64,000 nt of DNA from Kitagawia praeruptora. Lineage: Eukaryota > Streptophyta > Magnoliopsida > Apiales > Apiaceae. Shown here piece by piece: positions 63,142 to 64,000 of this stretch. Position 1 is the stretch's first letter. Every line of letters begins with the position of its first letter. The notes under the pieces were generated by a model, which was not told the DNA's origin, did no database searches, and saw nothing but the letters and a program-made list of their open reading frames with translations. Location: NCBI GenBank assembly GCA_037693485.1, contig CM075349.1, positions 67,745,001 through 67,809,000 of the forward strand. The letters run 5' to 3'. The position numbers and the translations under genes are program-made.

Positions 63142-64000
63142 TGATAAGTGGATTTTATATCCACTTATTATGCACTAATTGGACCTAGACTGGTGGTTTA
63201 TCTTTAAGTATGTTGTGTCTTTAAATTTGTTTATGTTATTTCAGTCTTTGTTGTATAGAACTCGCAACTTTAGGTATCGTGGCAATAAAAGACTAAAAAT
63301 GGTGGATTTTTGTCTCAATTCAGATTTTTGCCTCAATTCGGAATTTAATCACAAGGATTTTATTATCAAGTGAACTGGCTACGAGGAAGAAGAATTATCA
63401 TAAAGAAATTCTGAGTGATATATTCTTAATGCTGAAACCCCGGTTGGAATTGTTATATTTTTTTCTAAGCAAAAGGAGTCCGGTTTTAGATCCTCAAGAG
63501 ACCGTAACTTACATTTGGACGAGCAATGAAGAAATAAGAATTATCACAAAAATATGGAAAGTGATATTTTCTTAAAGCTGGAACCCCGGTTGGAATTAAT
63601 ATATTTTCTGTTAAGGAAAAGGAGTCCAGTTCCAAACGGCCAGAGACCGCAGCTTAGACAATAAGGATTTATTTATATTATTAAATAATTTTATTAATTT
63701 AGAAAATTATATTTATAAATATCTAATAATATTAGATATTTATTTTTATAATTTCTGGATTAAAATAATTATTTATTAATTAAAGATTATAAGCTGTGCG
63801 GGTTAAAAAGCATTACTACGGAGCCCATCCATATAAGACGAAATAGGCCCCGGTTGGTGAGAAATGTTTAGCAGGTCATCGTGTTCTTTTACACTTCTTT
63901 TGCAAGTTGTAAATGAATTAGTACGACCACAGGACTCCACTTTTTGCACGGACAATAAGGATATTAGATATTTATTTTTATAATTTTTGGATTAAAATAA
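63142..64000 (+). repeat. E7 3' LTR, first 859 bp
   Basis: Matches 53636 onward with scattered substitutions and small indels; truncated by the window edge. Confidence 0.95.

Larger units (their letters stand above)
53636..64000 (+). mobile_element. E7: Athila-type Ty3/gypsy element, 3' LTR runs off the window
   Basis: Plus-strand element with 2403-bp 5' LTR (53636-56038), tRNA-Asp-type primer site, gag and pol in adjoining frames, 1.5-kb 3' non-coding region and 3' LTR from 63142. Gag and pol sequence are Athila. There are four in-frame stops and one frameshift. The two LTRs differ at about one base in every few dozen over the first 800 bp plus indels, so E7 is clearly older than E1 or E6. 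No envelope-like ORF follows pol. It interrupts the C-terminus of the E4 gag; its candidate left target is GCAAC (53631-53635). Confidence 0.95.

Overview
The window looks like a eudicot nuclear heterochromatin block. It is AT-rich and I found no convincing host gene, rRNA or tRNA gene. Nearly every coding stretch belongs to an LTR retrotransposon of a plant-specific lineage (SIRE/Maximus-type Ty1/copia, Athila-type and Tat-type Ty3/gypsy). The rest is DNA transposons (a hAT element, a Stowaway MITE, a foldback MITE) and repeats. The host species cannot be named from this sequence.

Left block, 1-26.95 kb, is three copia elements nested in one another, all on the minus strand. E1 (74-14601) is a full-length SIRE-like element with two identical 1054-bp LTRs and a 5-bp target duplication ATCAG. 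It sits inside the accessory ORF of E2 (1-73 plus 14602-23362), an older SIRE-like element whose 3' end lies left of the window. E2 sits inside the integrase region of E3 (23363 to about 26950), a decayed RE1-type copia element that also carries a 293-bp Stowaway MITE.

Middle, 27-32.8 kb: a tandem repeat with telomere-like palindromes; a hAT element (28138-31570, 8-bp target duplication) whose left part has been tandemly copied together with 90 bp of flank and a GGGTTTCGG-rich insert; a cluster of short ATACGGA palindromes; and a 196-bp foldback MITE.

Right block, 32.8-64 kb: E4 is a Tat-like gypsy gag that has been split twice. E5 (34811-53373, duplication GAGTC) is a non-autonomous Athila-related element, minus strand, carrying one 307-codon ORF of its own. 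E6 (40410-52548, duplication ACATC) is a young SIRE-like element, plus strand, inserted in the right LTR of E5. E7 (53636 to beyond 64000) is an Athila element inserted in the end of the E4 gag; its 3' LTR runs off the window.

Within the SIRE-like elements the usual order is LTR, tRNA-iMet primer site, gag, pol in the -1 frame, spacer, then a long accessory ('envelope-like') ORF, polypurine tract and LTR. The most unusual signals are: (1) each SIRE-like element has its own short palindromic motif scattered through LTR and pol-accessory spacer, and in E2 also through coding DNA in different reading frames; (2) ubiquitin-interacting-motif-like sequences in the accessory proteins of E1 and E6; (3) splice-acceptor-like sequence at all three gag-pol boundaries and just before the E6 accessory ORF; (4) the E5 family, which shares LTR hairpin, primer site and polypurine tracts with Athila but encodes a different protein. 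Most premature stops fit C-to-T change, as expected from methylated, silenced DNA.
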